NCBI RefSeq assembly: GCF_009757775.1
Contig: NZ_RHLK01000013.1
Coordinates: forward strand, 1 to 64,000
Direction: 5' to 3'
DNA length: 64,000 bases
DNA from: Paenibacillus lutrae
GTDB taxonomy: Bacteria; Bacillota; Bacilli; Paenibacillales; NBRC-103111
The notes under the pieces: generated by a model
The model's input: the letters and a program-made list of their open reading frames with translations, nothing else
Told to the model about the DNA's origin: nothing
The model's database searches: none
Shown here: positions 19,473-29,380 of the stretch, in pieces
How the letters are laid out: every line of letters begins with the position of its first letter
How positions within the stretch are numbered: position 1 is the first letter of the stretch
Position numbers and translations under genes: made by a program

Positions 19473-21356
19473 ATGGTATCCGTCTTTTCACAATATGCCT
19501 GGCTCATCCCTCTATTTCCCCTGCTTGCCTTTGTACTACTGGCGGCAGCCGGAAGCAAAGCCCGCAAAGCCGGCCCCTACGCCGGAAATGCTGCTATATT
19601 TGCATCCTTTACCATGGCTTTGCTGGTTTGTATCGAAAGGCTTGACAGTGGTGCGCAGAATTATATACGGGATGGTTTCCAATGGCTTCAGGTCGGGGAC
19701 TTCACACTGAGCATGGGCTTCGAAGTGAGCAACCTGAATGCAGTCATGCTGCTGATTGTTACGTTAGTCAGTCTGCTCGTCCATATATACTCCCTTGGGT
19801 ATATGAGAACCGATGAACGGATTCATGTATTCTTCAGCTATATCGCGCTCTTCTCGTTCGCTATGCTGGGCCTTGTGCTATCCGTTAATATGGTGCAGTT
19901 TTACCTGTTCTGGGAGCTGGTCGGGGTCTGCTCCTTCCTGCTTGTCGGTTTCTGGTACAGCAAACCAGAGGCTAAGGCGGCTGCCAAGAAAGCGTTTCTT
20001 GTGACGCGGATCGGGGATTTGGGTCTGTTCATTGGCATTCTGCTGCTGTTCTGGAGCATGCCGGGTCATGCCCTCGATTTCGCCTCGATTCAAGCCGCCT
20101 TTGCATCCGGAGGGATTCCGGCGGAGACAACGACCTGGATCGCGGTCTTGCTCTTCATCGGTGCTATCGGCAAATCGGGCCAATTCCCGCTTCATACCTG
20201 GCTGCCCGATGCGATGGAAGGGCCTACGCCGATCAGTGCCCTTATCCATGCGGCTACGATGGTGGCAGCCGGCGTGTACCTCGTTGCACGCAACTTTGAC
20301 ATCTTCCTGGCATCGGATACGGCTATGCAGATCGTCGCCTATGTGGGCGGATTTACCGCTATTTTTGCCGCCACTATTGCCATAGCCCAGAGCGACATCA
20401 AGCGGATTTTAGCCTATTCCACAATAAGCCAGCTTGGCTATATGATGATGGCGCTTGGAGTCAGCGACACTTACACAGCCGGGATTTTTCACTTGCTGAC
20501 GCATGCATTCTTTAAGGCATTACTCTTCCTTGGAGCGGGAAGCGTGATTCATGCCATACATACACAGAACATCCATGAGATGGGTGGTCTCGGTAAACGA
20601 ATGAAGATTACGACATGGACATTCGCTATCGGTGCTTTGGCTCTTGCGGGAATCCCGCCATTCTCGGGGTTCTGGTCCAAAGATGCGATTCTTTCCGCAG
20701 CCTACGATAACAATCAGCTGCTATTCTGGATCGGCATTGTTACCGCATTTTTCACGGCCCTGTACATGGCACGTTTGTTCTTTCTGGTCTTCTGGAGAAA
20801 GGCGGAGACGGAAGCCGGACAGTCCGCTCACGAATCTCCCTCTACGATGACGGTACCTCTGCTAGTCCTGGCCGTGCCTGCTGCACTCGCGGGTTTCGTG
20901 TATACGCCCTGGAACGCAGGGTTCGGAAGCTGGCTGTCCGGAGCCGTTCAGCAGGAGGAAACACACCTGCTTGTGATGCTCCTATCCTCGCTTGCGGGAA
21001 TTCTGGGTATAGTGGTCGGCTATCTTCTTTATGCGAAGAACGCTAGCGCGAAGGATCCTTTGCAAGCTAAAGTGCCGGTGCTGTATACCCTTCTTGAGCG
21101 TAAGTATTATGTCGATGAGCTCTACCATTACCTCATTATCATTCCGTTCTGCGGAATCGGAGCGGTACTGAAGACCATTGATACATACATCGTTGGCGGA
21201 GCGGTACGGCTCGTAACGGCTGCCGCTTTCGGATTTGGTCAAACCAGTACGCGGTTGCAGAATGGCCAGGTACAGACCTATGGTCTTATAACGCTGCTCG
21301 GCCTTCTGATTCTGATATTTGCGGTGGCTGGAAGGAGGTTCATTGATGTCGGATAA
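19473..21356 (+). CDS. nuoL: Complex I proton-pumping subunit NuoL
   Basis: A 627-residue antiporter-like subunit with about 16 membrane segments. Key charged residues are seen in FYLFWELVGVCSFLL (Glu), GAIGKSGQFPLHTWLPDAMEGPTPISALIHAATMVAAGVYL (Lys, His) and KRILAYSTISQLGYM. A long C-terminal amphipathic arm is expected near residues 540-600. GAAGGAGGAAGGG precedes ATG 19473. It overlaps nuoM by 11 nt. Confidence 0.96.
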   Translation: MVSVFSQYAWLIPLFPLLAFVLLAAAGSKARKAGPYAGNAAIFASFTMALLVCIERLDSGAQNYIRDGFQWLQVGDFTLSMGFEVSNLNAVMLLIVTLVSLLVHIYSLGYMRTDERIHVFFSYIALFSFAMLGLVLSVNMVQFYLFWELVGVCSFLLVGFWYSKPEAKAAAKKAFLVTRIGDLGLFIGILLLFWSMPGHALDFASIQAAFASGGIPAETTTWIAVLLFIGAIGKSGQFPLHTWLPDAMEGPTPISALIHAATMVAAGVYLVARNFDIFLASDTAMQIVAYVGGFTAIFAATIAIAQSDIKRILAYSTISQLGYMMMALGVSDTYTAGIFHLLTHAFFKALLFLGAGSVIHAIHTQNIHEMGGLGKRMKITTWTFAIGALALAGIPPFSGFWSKDAILSAAYDNNQLLFWIGIVTAFFTALYMARLFFLVFWRKAETEAGQSAHESPSTMTVPLLVLAVPAALAGFVYTPWNAGFGSWLSGAVQQEETHLLVMLLSSLAGILGIVVGYLLYAKNASAKDPLQAKVPVLYTLLERKYYVDELYHYLIIIPFCGIGAVLKTIDTYIVGGAVRLVTAAAFGFGQTSTRLQNGQVQTYGLITLLGLLILIFAVAGRRFIDVG

Positions 21357-22974
21357 TCTGCTTAGTCTGATTGTGTTTTCTCCTCTTATTGGGATTATTG
21401 TTCTTCTTTTCCTGCCGCAAGACCGTAAGGCAATCCTGCAAAAAGTCGGAATCGCGGCGACGGTACTCCCGCTTCTTCTAAGCGTCTGGTTATATGCGGC
21501 ATATGTCACTCTAAATACGGAGATGCAGTTCAAACAGCAATTCGACTGGATTACGATTCCGCTTAATAAGGAAGGTGTAGAGGGTCTCACGAATTTTTAC
21601 TGGACCATTCAGTATCATCTATCTGTAGATGGCCTGTCGATGCCGCTCGTATTTTTGTCCGCCCTTATATTTACCATGGCTGCGCTTGCGTCTGTCTATA
21701 TCAAGAAAAGATGGAAGGCATACTTCATCTGGCTTCTTCTGCTTGAGGTAGGTGTGCTCGGGGTTTTTACCTCTCAGGATCTCGTCTTATTCTTCTTATT
21801 CTTCGAAATTACCCTCGTTCCGATGTTTTTCCTGATTGGAATCTGGGGCAATATGGACCGCGAAAAAGCGGCGAACCGTTTCCTGATCTACAATGGGTTA
21901 GGCTCTGCAATCATGCTGATTGTCTTCGCTATCTTGATTTCCACCGCGGGTATTTCCCAAGAAATTGCTGACAATAGTCTGACGGTTTCATACAGCGGAG
22001 ATATTCAGAATATAACGCGCAATCTGCTGCAGGATTCGGAATCGCTGGTGAATCAGGCATCGGGGGATCCGCAGAATCAGAACCCCTTTTATCTTAGCGA
22101 CACGATGAAAACAACACTTTTCCTGCTGCTGCTTGCTGCATTTGGAATCAAACTGCCCATCTTCCCGTTCCATACTTGGATGCTCAAAGTTCATACAGAG
22201 GCGCCGCCTTCTGTCGTAATGATTCATTCAGGTATTCTGCTCAAAATGGGTGCCTACGGACTGATCCGTTTCGGTGTGCTGCTGTTTCCGGCAGAAGCTG
22301 TACAGTGGGCTTGGACCCTTGCCCTGCTCGGTGTAATCAACATTCTATATGGAGCTATACTGGCTTTTATGCAAAAAGAGTTCAGGCTCGTGCTGGCATA
22401 CTCCAGCATCAGCCATATGGGTATTGTGCTGCTGGGTCTCGCTGCTTTCAATCCGATCGGCATGCAGGGAGCGGTTTTCCAGATGATCTCGCACGGCTTG
22501 ATCTCAGCGCTCATGTTCCTGCTCGTCGGCAGTATATACGAGCGGACTTCAACGACGGAACTCGATAAGCTTGGCGGTCTTGCTAAATCCATGCCATTTC
22601 TCAGCGCTGTGCTGCTGATTGGGGGTCTGGCTTCACTGGGGCTGCCCGGATTATCAGGGTTTGTCAGCGAATTGCTTGCTTTCCTCGGCCTGTTTGGAAC
22701 AGCGCGCACACTCGCCGTTATTGGAGCGGTTGGCATCATACTGACAGCCGTCTATGTGCTGAGGGGGATTATGAAAATCACCTATGGACCCATTCGGGAT
22801 AAGCACCTCGGTTTACCTGACGCCAAATGGATCGAAGCTGTGCCGATGATTACGCTGGTTGCTTTTATCTTGCTGCTGGGTGTATATCCGGCTGTACTCA
22901 GCGAACCTCTGCAGCAGACCGTAAACGGGTTCGATCGTATGATTCACAGTATAGCCGGGAAGGTGGGGGGGTAG
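21346..22974 (+). CDS. nuoM: Complex I proton-pumping subunit NuoM
   Basis: A 542-residue antiporter-like subunit. FFLFFEITLVPMFFLIGIWG carries the pumping Glu, KLPIFPFHTWMLKVHTEAPP the Lys/His series, and RLVLAYSSISHMG the second half motif. ATG 21346 lies 6 nt after AAGGAGGTT and inside the end of nuoL, indicating coupling. Confidence 0.96.
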   Translation: MSDNLLSLIVFSPLIGIIVLLFLPQDRKAILQKVGIAATVLPLLLSVWLYAAYVTLNTEMQFKQQFDWITIPLNKEGVEGLTNFYWTIQYHLSVDGLSMPLVFLSALIFTMAALASVYIKKRWKAYFIWLLLLEVGVLGVFTSQDLVLFFLFFEITLVPMFFLIGIWGNMDREKAANRFLIYNGLGSAIMLIVFAILISTAGISQEIADNSLTVSYSGDIQNITRNLLQDSESLVNQASGDPQNQNPFYLSDTMKTTLFLLLLAAFGIKLPIFPFHTWMLKVHTEAPPSVVMIHSGILLKMGAYGLIRFGVLLFPAEAVQWAWTLALLGVINILYGAILAFMQKEFRLVLAYSSISHMGIVLLGLAAFNPIGMQGAVFQMISHGLISALMFLLVGSIYERTSTTELDKLGGLAKSMPFLSAVLLIGGLASLGLPGLSGFVSELLAFLGLFGTARTLAVIGAVGIILTAVYVLRGIMKITYGPIRDKHLGLPDAKWIEAVPMITLVAFILLLGVYPAVLSEPLQQTVNGFDRMIHSIAGKVGG

Positions 22975-22977
22975 ACC

Positions 22978-24492
22978 GTGGGACCGATTAGACTGCATTT
23001 GCAGGACTTGACGCACTTGCTCCCGGAGATCACGCTTGTGGTCACAGCGGTACTACTTACCGTGATTGACCTGCTGCTGCCGAAGAAGATCGACCGCAGA
23101 CTGATCGGGTGGCTGTCTCTGGCAGGTATAGCCGTCTCTACCGGATTTGTCATCATGCAGATGAATCCTGCACAAGCTGTAAGCCTGCTGAGTGGCAGTT
23201 ACCGTATTGATGATTTTGGTAACTTACTTAAGCTTGTATTTCTGGGAGGCACAGCTCTTATAACACTCATGAGCCTGGGCAGTGTAGAAGAGAAAGATAT
23301 CCCGCATATAGGAGAATATTATTATTTCCTGCTGCCGGCTGTGCTTGGAGCCATGATTATGGCCTCATCCTCTGACTTAATCACTTTGTTCGTCGGTTTG
23401 GAGCTGCTTAGCATTACTTCTTACGTCATGGTTGCCATGAAGAAAAAAGATACAAAATCCAATGAAGCCGCATTTAAGTACGTTGTATTAGGCGGCATCT
23501 CATCGGCCATCATACTATACGGGATGTCTTTCCTTTACGGGATGTCCGGTTCGACGAACCTCGCAGTCATCCAGCAAGCAATCATATCGGGTTATTCGGA
23601 TTATAAACCTCTGCTTTATGTGGCGGTGTTCCTGCTGCTGGCGGGCTTCGGCTTTAAAATAGCGGCGGCTCCTTTCCATTCGTGGGCGCCTGATGTTTAT
23701 CAGGGTGCTCCTACACCGATCACCGCGTTTCTGGCTGTTGTGTCCAAAGGCGCTGCTTTTGCGATCCTGTTCCGCGTGTTTTACGCGCTGTTTGCTCTTG
23801 GTCAATTCCCGGAGGACCAGTTGACAGAAGATGTGTTTCTGGCGTTATCGGTCGTAGCTGCCGCCGCCATGGTTGTGGGGAATACCGCCGCTCTGCGCCA
23901 GAGGAATGTCAAACGGCTGTTGGCATATTCCGGTGTTGCGAACGCCGGTTATCTGCTCGTACCGCTAGCGGTTCATATCAACTTGGTGCAAGTAGATAAT
24001 TTCTCTAAATTCCTGTTCTATTTAATCGCTTACCTGCTGATGAATATCGGGTTATTCGCTGTCCTGATAGTAATTGAGAAATCCACGGGGGATAGTGATC
24101 TTAAAGGCTTCGCGGGCTTATACTACCGTGCGCCGTTTACGGCGATCGCTACAATTCTGCTCATTCTTTCCCTTTCGGGAATACCGGTATCCGCAGGCTT
24201 TTTCGGTAAATTGTATCTTCTCATCGGAACCATGCAGGCGCATATGTACTGGCTTGGCGGTGTGATGATCATAACGGGTGTTCTATCCTTTTACTATTAC
24301 TTCGGATTAATCCGCCAGATGTTCATGCGTGTTGACACCAATGACAGGCCGATTCGGATCACTACTCCTCTTGGTATTGTGATCTGGTTCTGTGCAGGAA
24401 TTAGTCTGGCGCTCGGTATATTTCCAGGACTTTTACTCCGTTATATCGATTCTATTTTTAGTTTGACTAGAGACCTCCTAATCCTGTCATAA
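22978..24492 (+). CDS. nuoN: Complex I proton-pumping subunit NuoN
   Basis: A 504-residue antiporter-like subunit. LFVGLELLSITSYVMVA holds the pumping Glu, KIAAAPFHSWAPDVYQGAPTP the Lys/His, and VKRLLAYSGVANAGYLL the second-half signature. It starts at GTG 22978 after a G-rich ribosome site (AAGGTGGGGG) and ends the 11-gene operon at a terminator 16 nt downstream. Confidence 0.96.
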   Translation: MGPIRLHLQDLTHLLPEITLVVTAVLLTVIDLLLPKKIDRRLIGWLSLAGIAVSTGFVIMQMNPAQAVSLLSGSYRIDDFGNLLKLVFLGGTALITLMSLGSVEEKDIPHIGEYYYFLLPAVLGAMIMASSSDLITLFVGLELLSITSYVMVAMKKKDTKSNEAAFKYVVLGGISSAIILYGMSFLYGMSGSTNLAVIQQAIISGYSDYKPLLYVAVFLLLAGFGFKIAAAPFHSWAPDVYQGAPTPITAFLAVVSKGAAFAILFRVFYALFALGQFPEDQLTEDVFLALSVVAAAAMVVGNTAALRQRNVKRLLAYSGVANAGYLLVPLAVHINLVQVDNFSKFLFYLIAYLLMNIGLFAVLIVIEKSTGDSDLKGFAGLYYRAPFTAIATILLILSLSGIPVSAGFFGKLYLLIGTMQAHMYWLGGVMIITGVLSFYYYFGLIRQMFMRVDTNDRPIRITTPLGIVIWFCAGISLALGIFPGLLLRYIDSIFSLTRDLLILS

Positions 24493-24507
24493 ATTTGATA
24501 TAATATA

Positions 24508-24546
24508 AGCTTCTCCGCTTTTTTACGAGCCGGGAGGCTTTTTTCT
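24508..24546 (+). terminator. Terminator of the nuo operon
   Basis: AGCTTCTCCGCT pairs with AGCCGGGAGGCT (one mismatch, some G-U) and is followed by six T. Confidence 0.88.
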
Positions 24547-24871
24547 TGTGTTTCCTGTATAGTAGAGGGTCTAGCTGTCTATACCAAGATTCCCTTGTTC
24601 TTCGCAGTGCGAACAGCGGAACAACTATTGAATTCAGCAAAGCTGGATGTGAAGCCAGTTTCTAATGTTTCTACACAATGAATTTGCGACTGCCTTAGCT
24701 GCAGCGGAAGTGCCGTCTGTCGTCATCTTTTCCATATTTACAGCATCTGGGAGGTAAAGCTCATTTTTTTGTGCCTTGCTACCAGAAAACCAAGAAAATG
24801 GTAGATTTCGTTCTCCTGATTTGGCTGTAAATTTAGAAATTTTTTAAAAATGCCGAAAGAGGACTCTCCAA
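24547..24871 (+). other. Intergenic leader before the SLH protease, no gene seen
   Basis: No convincing open frame or known riboswitch is visible. There are short inverted repeats (CTGG/CCAG around 24643-24658; CTACCA/TGGTAG around 24779-24803) and an AT-rich stretch just before the protease start. The ribosome site is weak (AAAGAGGACTCTCCAA). A promoter could not be fixed. Confidence 0.4.
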
Positions 24872-27424
24872 ATGAAACCAAAATTACGATATAAATGGAT
24901 GTACGGAATAATTGGCATGCTTGTAATCGTCTGGGGGCTGGGTACGTCCTATGCGAAGGCATACTCAGTGTCCAGCGATCCGATGCGTATCAAACAAACT
25001 TATTTGGATCAAATTCATATGGATCAAGCTTGGTCAGAAGCGGGGTTGTCTGAAGAGCCGCTAATTGTGGCAGTTGTCGACACCGGTGTGGATCTCGACC
25101 ACCCCGATTTGGAAGGGCGGCTCGTCCCGGGAGCTAATTTGCTCAATCCGCAAGCCAAGCCTGCGGATGATAACGGTCATGGAACCAATGTAGCGGGCGT
25201 CATTGCTGCAAAGATGAATAATGACAAGGGCATAGCGGGGATTGCGCCTAATGCCAGAATCATGCCGATCAAAGCACTCGAAGCGGACGGCACCGGCGGA
25301 GAAACGAAGCTGGGTGAAGGTATCCGCTATGCCGTGGACCACGGTGCGAAGATCGTAGTGCTATCTCTGGGCTTGAATAAATATTCAAGCTATATGGCAG
25401 GGACGGTCCGCTATGCGGAGGAGCGCGGGGTACTGTTAGTCGCCGCTTCAGGCAATGAGGGAGGCAGCGTGAAGTATCCGGCGGCCTACCCGACGGTACT
25501 GGCCGTAGGCGGCATGACCGCCGGCCGGCAGGCGGATGTGCGGTCGAACTACGGGCCCGATCTAGATCTTGTAGCGCCTTGGGGCGTCTACACCACCGCA
25601 AGGGGCGGAGGCTATGAGAACAAGGAGGGGACTTCCATGGCGGCTCCCCAGGTGGCCGGGGCAGCAGCCCTTCTGTGGGGCAAATTCCCTTACCTGGAGC
25701 CGTGGCAAGTTCGCGAGATGATCAAGCAAACGGCTGAAGATCTGGGTCAGACCGGATGGGATGCTTCGACCGGATATGGTCTTCTCCGCGCAGACCGTTT
25801 GCTCAAAGAATCTCTGCTGGGTGATCGGTTTGAGCCGAATGACGAGAGGAACCAAGCCCGCATGCTGCCCGTCCACACGATGGTCCATGCAGATTTCAGC
25901 TCGGGAGCGGACGCGGATTGGTATAAGATTGACAGCCCCTATGACGGGTTTGTGAAACTTATTGTAAAGTCAAGTGACGCTAGTCCTGTTTCTATTCGTC
26001 ACATTCAGGATAATAAAGAGGCAGAAGATGTTTTTATCACGGACCCTAAAAGTCGGACAGTTACTCTTCCTGTTAAGAAGGGAATAAATGAGATTTCTCT
26101 AAGTCTGTCGGATCCGAATAAAGTACAGCCGATAACGTATTCTGTGCAGACGGAGTTCCTGATTTATTCAGATGCTTTTGAAGATAATGACAAGCAATAC
26201 AAGGCATCTGCGCTGCCCGCGAGAAGCCAAGTTGTGAAGGGCACGTTTCATCAGGAGAATGATCAGGATTGGTTTGTGATTTCTTTCGATAAATCGGGGA
26301 CTCTGCGCTTGAAAACTTCCGTGGATACAGCTAGAATAGACCCGGTAGTATTGATTCAGAAAAAGGGAGAAAAATCGACAACGTTTGATCAATTTGGAGA
26401 AGGAACGACCGAAGTGACTTCTCTCCTGAATATAATGCCTGGGGAATATTATATCCGGATCAGCAATGTGAAGGATAATACGCAACCGGTCATGGGGGAG
26501 TATACGCTTGAGGTTGATTACACGCCTAAACTGATTGACCCGAATGAACCTAACGATAAGCCGTACCAGGCTGCTACACTGGCCTTGCATGTAGATCATC
26601 CCGGCGTCATCGGCTCTGCACGTGACGTGGATTGGTTTCAGTTCACACTTGAGCAGGAAAGCCTCGTACAGTTGAATCTCAGATTTCCCCAATTCGGTAG
26701 CGATGCTTCCTTTAAGCTATACGATCATGTTCTGGGGGGAATCGGCAGCGATAGCACGAAGGGTATGGCGGGCAACTTTATACTCGAACGGCGCTTGCCG
26801 GCTGGTTTGTATTACATCAAACTGCAAAGTGAGCAGACCGCAACCGAGATTATGTATGAACTGAATGCCAGCACGATGCCGCTTGTCGCCGGATTTTCAG
26901 ATATTCATGGGCATTGGGCTGAGAATGCGATTGCCGATCTGGCCCGTGATCAGGTTGTTGGCGGAGGCGAGAGCTACCGGTTTGAACCGGATCAGCCAAT
27001 TACCCGTGCGGAAGCTGCAGTGATGCTGAGCAACGGATTTCGTCTGGAAAGAATTAAACCGGCGGAATACCCGGACGTCAGCAAAAGTCACTGGGCGTAT
27101 CATGCCATCGCCAAAACGACGCTGGCCGGATACATGGACGGATATGAGGATGGGCACTTTCGTCCGGATCAGCCTCTGACCCGAATGGAGATGACCCGGG
27201 TTCTTGCGAATGCGATGGGAATGGCCGGCAAGTACCGCGGCCGCTCTCCCTACCGGGATGTAGCGGATGATTATTGGGGGGTTGGCATTCTCAAGCAGAT
27301 GGCCTTGGACAACTGGATTCGCGGGTTCCCTGACGGGACCTACCGGCCAGACGTGAAGGCCACCCGAGCGGAATTTGCGGCCTTATTGTCCCGGTTTACG
27401 CATTCGGTAGGGAAGAAGAGGTAG
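24872..27424 (+). CDS. Surface-anchored subtilisin-like (S8) protease with PPC and SLH domains
   Basis: An 850-residue secreted protease. The signal peptide covers about residues 1-31. The S8 catalytic domain (about 40-315) has D70 in VVDTGVDLDHPDL, H103 in DNGHGTNVAG and S255 in GTSMAAPQVAG, so the triad is intact. Three pre-peptidase C-terminal-like beta domains follow, each opening with (E/D)xND and containing DxDWF/DADWY (near residues 318, 433 and 558). Three SLH modules (about 673-845), with FSDIHGHWAENAI and FRPDQPLTRMEM, should bind pyruvylated wall polymer, the product expected from CsaB at 40.1 kb. There is no obvious inhibitor-type propeptide. It stands between nuoN and the DUF1146 gene, an accessory insertion relative to B. 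subtilis order. The substrate is unknown. Confidence 0.92.
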   Translation: MKPKLRYKWMYGIIGMLVIVWGLGTSYAKAYSVSSDPMRIKQTYLDQIHMDQAWSEAGLSEEPLIVAVVDTGVDLDHPDLEGRLVPGANLLNPQAKPADDNGHGTNVAGVIAAKMNNDKGIAGIAPNARIMPIKALEADGTGGETKLGEGIRYAVDHGAKIVVLSLGLNKYSSYMAGTVRYAEERGVLLVAASGNEGGSVKYPAAYPTVLAVGGMTAGRQADVRSNYGPDLDLVAPWGVYTTARGGGYENKEGTSMAAPQVAGAAALLWGKFPYLEPWQVREMIKQTAEDLGQTGWDASTGYGLLRADRLLKESLLGDRFEPNDERNQARMLPVHTMVHADFSSGADADWYKIDSPYDGFVKLIVKSSDASPVSIRHIQDNKEAEDVFITDPKSRTVTLPVKKGINEISLSLSDPNKVQPITYSVQTEFLIYSDAFEDNDKQYKASALPARSQVVKGTFHQENDQDWFVISFDKSGTLRLKTSVDTARIDPVVLIQKKGEKSTTFDQFGEGTTEVTSLLNIMPGEYYIRISNVKDNTQPVMGEYTLEVDYTPKLIDPNEPNDKPYQAATLALHVDHPGVIGSARDVDWFQFTLEQESLVQLNLRFPQFGSDASFKLYDHVLGGIGSDSTKGMAGNFILERRLPAGLYYIKLQSEQTATEIMYELNASTMPLVAGFSDIHGHWAENAIADLARDQVVGGGESYRFEPDQPITRAEAAVMLSNGFRLERIKPAEYPDVSKSHWAYHAIAKTTLAGYMDGYEDGHFRPDQPLTRMEMTRVLANAMGMAGKYRGRSPYRDVADDYWGVGILKQMALDNWIRGFPDGTYRPDVKATRAEFAALLSRFTHSVGKKR

Positions 27425-27428
27425 ATTC

Positions 27429-27680
27429 ATGTCGAATTTCGAACAATTAACGAATGAAGTACCGCAGATGCCACTGATTAACATCTTGGTTTATCTGATT
27501 GCTGTCGCCTTGTCTTGGTGGGCGCTTCAGGAATTCCGCTTTGACGTCCTGCTCAAGCGTCCGAGAAGCGCCCCGGCCAAAATGCTGCAGATCTTTATGT
27601 CCATTGGACTTGGGTATTTGGTCGCAAGTTTTTTCTTGAAATACCTGGAATGGTCTGTAGGATTAAACGGAATTTTTTAA
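27429..27680 (+). CDS. DUF1146 family membrane protein (YwzB-like)
   Basis: An 83-residue protein with two membrane helices (about residues 17-34 and 56-74) separated by a basic loop (LLKRPRSAPAK). The WALQEFRFD segment and its place just before murA match B. subtilis YwzB of the DUF1146 family, for which no function is established. It begins 4 nt after the protease stop with AAGAGG as ribosome site, so it may be co-transcribed with it. The ywmB gene present here in B. subtilis is missing. Confidence 0.85.
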   Translation: MSNFEQLTNEVPQMPLINILVYLIAVALSWWALQEFRFDVLLKRPRSAPAKMLQIFMSIGLGYLVASFFLKYLEWSVGLNGIF

Positions 27681-27845
27681 CATTTTGTCGAATAACATCA
27701 CGTTTACTTGTAAACAATGGTATTACAACGGTGCCAAACTGAGAACCCACTGCGAATAGTATGAAATGTTGTGCGTTCATGACACATAGACGGACTGTCA
27801 CGTAACAAGGAAAGATCAATAATATAAAGACGCGGAGGGACCGAG

Positions 27846-29162
27846 ATGAGCAAAATTATCGTCCGCGGTGGCCGTAAATTAGCCGGAAGGGTAAAAGTTA
27901 ACGGCGCCAAGAATGCCGTACTCCCCATCATTGCGGCCTCAATTTTAGCTGCGGAAGGAGAAAGCGTGATACATGACGCTCCTCCGCTTGACGATGTACT
28001 GGTAATTAACAAGGTACTGGAGAGCCTGGGTTTACAGCTCAGCTATGATAATCAAAGTGTCCGTGTGAATGCCGAAACGATCCACACCTGTGAGGCATCC
28101 TACGAGCTTGTCCGCAAAATGAGGGCTTCTTTCCTTGTGATGGGACCACTTTTGGCCCGTATGGGCAAAGCGCGTATTTCTCTTCCGGGAGGCTGTGCCA
28201 TCGGGACGCGCCCAATCGATCAGCATCTCAAAGGCTTCGAAGCCATGGGTGCGGAAATTGAGCTGGGACAGGGTTATATCGAAGCACGGGTAAACAATCG
28301 TTTAAAAGGCGCCAAAATCTATCTGGACGTAGCCAGTGTGGGTGCAACAGAGAACATTATGATGGCTGCCGCTCTTGCTGAAGGAACGACGGTCATCGAG
28401 AATGCGGCTAAAGAGCCGGAGATCGTTGACTTGGCCAATTACCTGAATGCCATGGGCGCCATCGTCCGTGGAGCGGGAACTGGTGTCATCCGCATTGAGG
28501 GTGTCGAGAAGATGAAGGGCGCGGTACATACCGTCATTCCGGACCGCATTGAAGCGGGTACTTATATGATTGCCGCCGCTATTACTCAAAGTGAGCTTTA
28601 TGTAGAAGGAGCGATTGGAGATCACCTTCGTCCGGTCGTCTCCAAGCTTCAGGAAATGGGAGTCAGCGTCGAAGAAGACGAGAACGGGATCATGGTGCGC
28701 GCTGATAAACCGCTGCGAGCAGCAGATATCAAGACACTTCCCTATCCCGGCTTCCCGACTGATATGCAGTCTCAGATGATGGCACTGCAGCTCGTTGTTG
28801 ACGGAACCAGCCTGGTAACGGAGACGGTGTTCGAGAACCGTTTCATGCATGTGGATGAGTTCATGCTGATGAACGCCTCTATTAAAGTGGACGGCCGTAC
28901 AGCGGTGGTCAGCGGAAGCAACAAGCTTAGAGGCGCCAAAGTGTGCGCAACCGACCTTCGTGCAGGCGCAGCCTTGATTCTGGCCGCACTTGTTGCAGAA
29001 GGGGAGACGGAAATAACCGGCCTGCATCATATTGACCGGGGTTACGTGGACATCGCTTCCGCTCTGCGCTCCGTAGGCGCGGATATCTACCGGGTAGCAC
29101 CGCAGGAAGAACAGCAGACGCAGGAAATCGGAATGTTCGCGGTCCAGCCTACTTGGGCCTAA
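27846..29162 (+). CDS. murA: UDP-N-acetylglucosamine 1-carboxyvinyltransferase
   Basis: A 438-residue cytoplasmic enzyme that transfers enolpyruvate from PEP to UDP-GlcNAc, the first committed step of peptidoglycan synthesis. [10 protein letters not shown] at the N-terminus and the fosfomycin-target Cys (C117) in [12 protein letters not shown] are present, as is the C-terminal [23 protein letters not shown] precedes the ATG. The C-terminal tail is slightly longer and Gln/Glu-rich. A terminator follows. Confidence 0.97.
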   Translation: MSKIIVRGGRKLAGRVKVNGAKNAVLPIIAASILAAEGESVIHDAPPLDDVLVINKVLESLGLQLSYDNQSVRVNAETIHTCEASYELVRKMRASFLVMGPLLARMGKARISLPGGCAIGTRPIDQHLKGFEAMGAEIELGQGYIEARVNNRLKGAKIYLDVASVGATENIMMAAALAEGTTVIENAAKEPEIVDLANYLNAMGAIVRGAGTGVIRIEGVEKMKGAVHTVIPDRIEAGTYMIAAAITQSELYVEGAIGDHLRPVVSKLQEMGVSVEEDENGIMVRADKPLRAADIKTLPYPGFPTDMQSQMMALQLVVDGTSLVTETVFENRFMHVDEFMLMNASIKVDGRTAVVSGSNKLRGAKVCATDLRAGAALILAALVAEGETEITGLHHIDRGYVDIASALRSVGADIYRVAPQEEQQTQEIGMFAVQPTWA

Positions 29163-29200
29163 CTTATCCGGATAGCGCAAGACTATAGCCAATCAGGTAC

Positions 29201-29243
29201 AGAACGAAGCCGGCCCTTTAATCAGAGGGGCCGGCTTCGTTCT
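29201..29243 (+). terminator. Terminator after murA
   Basis: A perfect 16-bp stem, AGAACGAAGCCGGCCC with GGGCCGGCTTCGTTCT, with an 11-nt loop region. The following sequence is only moderately T-rich. Confidence 0.85.
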
Positions 29244-29380
29244 ATTCTATTAATCGGCCTCATAAAATGAAAGTAATCCCGCTCCGGCAGATAGGCAATG
29301 AGGATGAAGAAGAAGGGCAACCCTGTTCGTTCTATCATGCCTGACAGTCTGCTTGGAACGGACATTTCGGAGGCGCTTCT

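Noticed and set aside
24600-24740. Possible c-di-GMP-I riboswitch before the SLH protease
   Set aside because: A GCAAAGC and CTAA were seen, but the P1b hairpin, the upstream GGCAAA and the tetraloop-receptor arrangement are missing.
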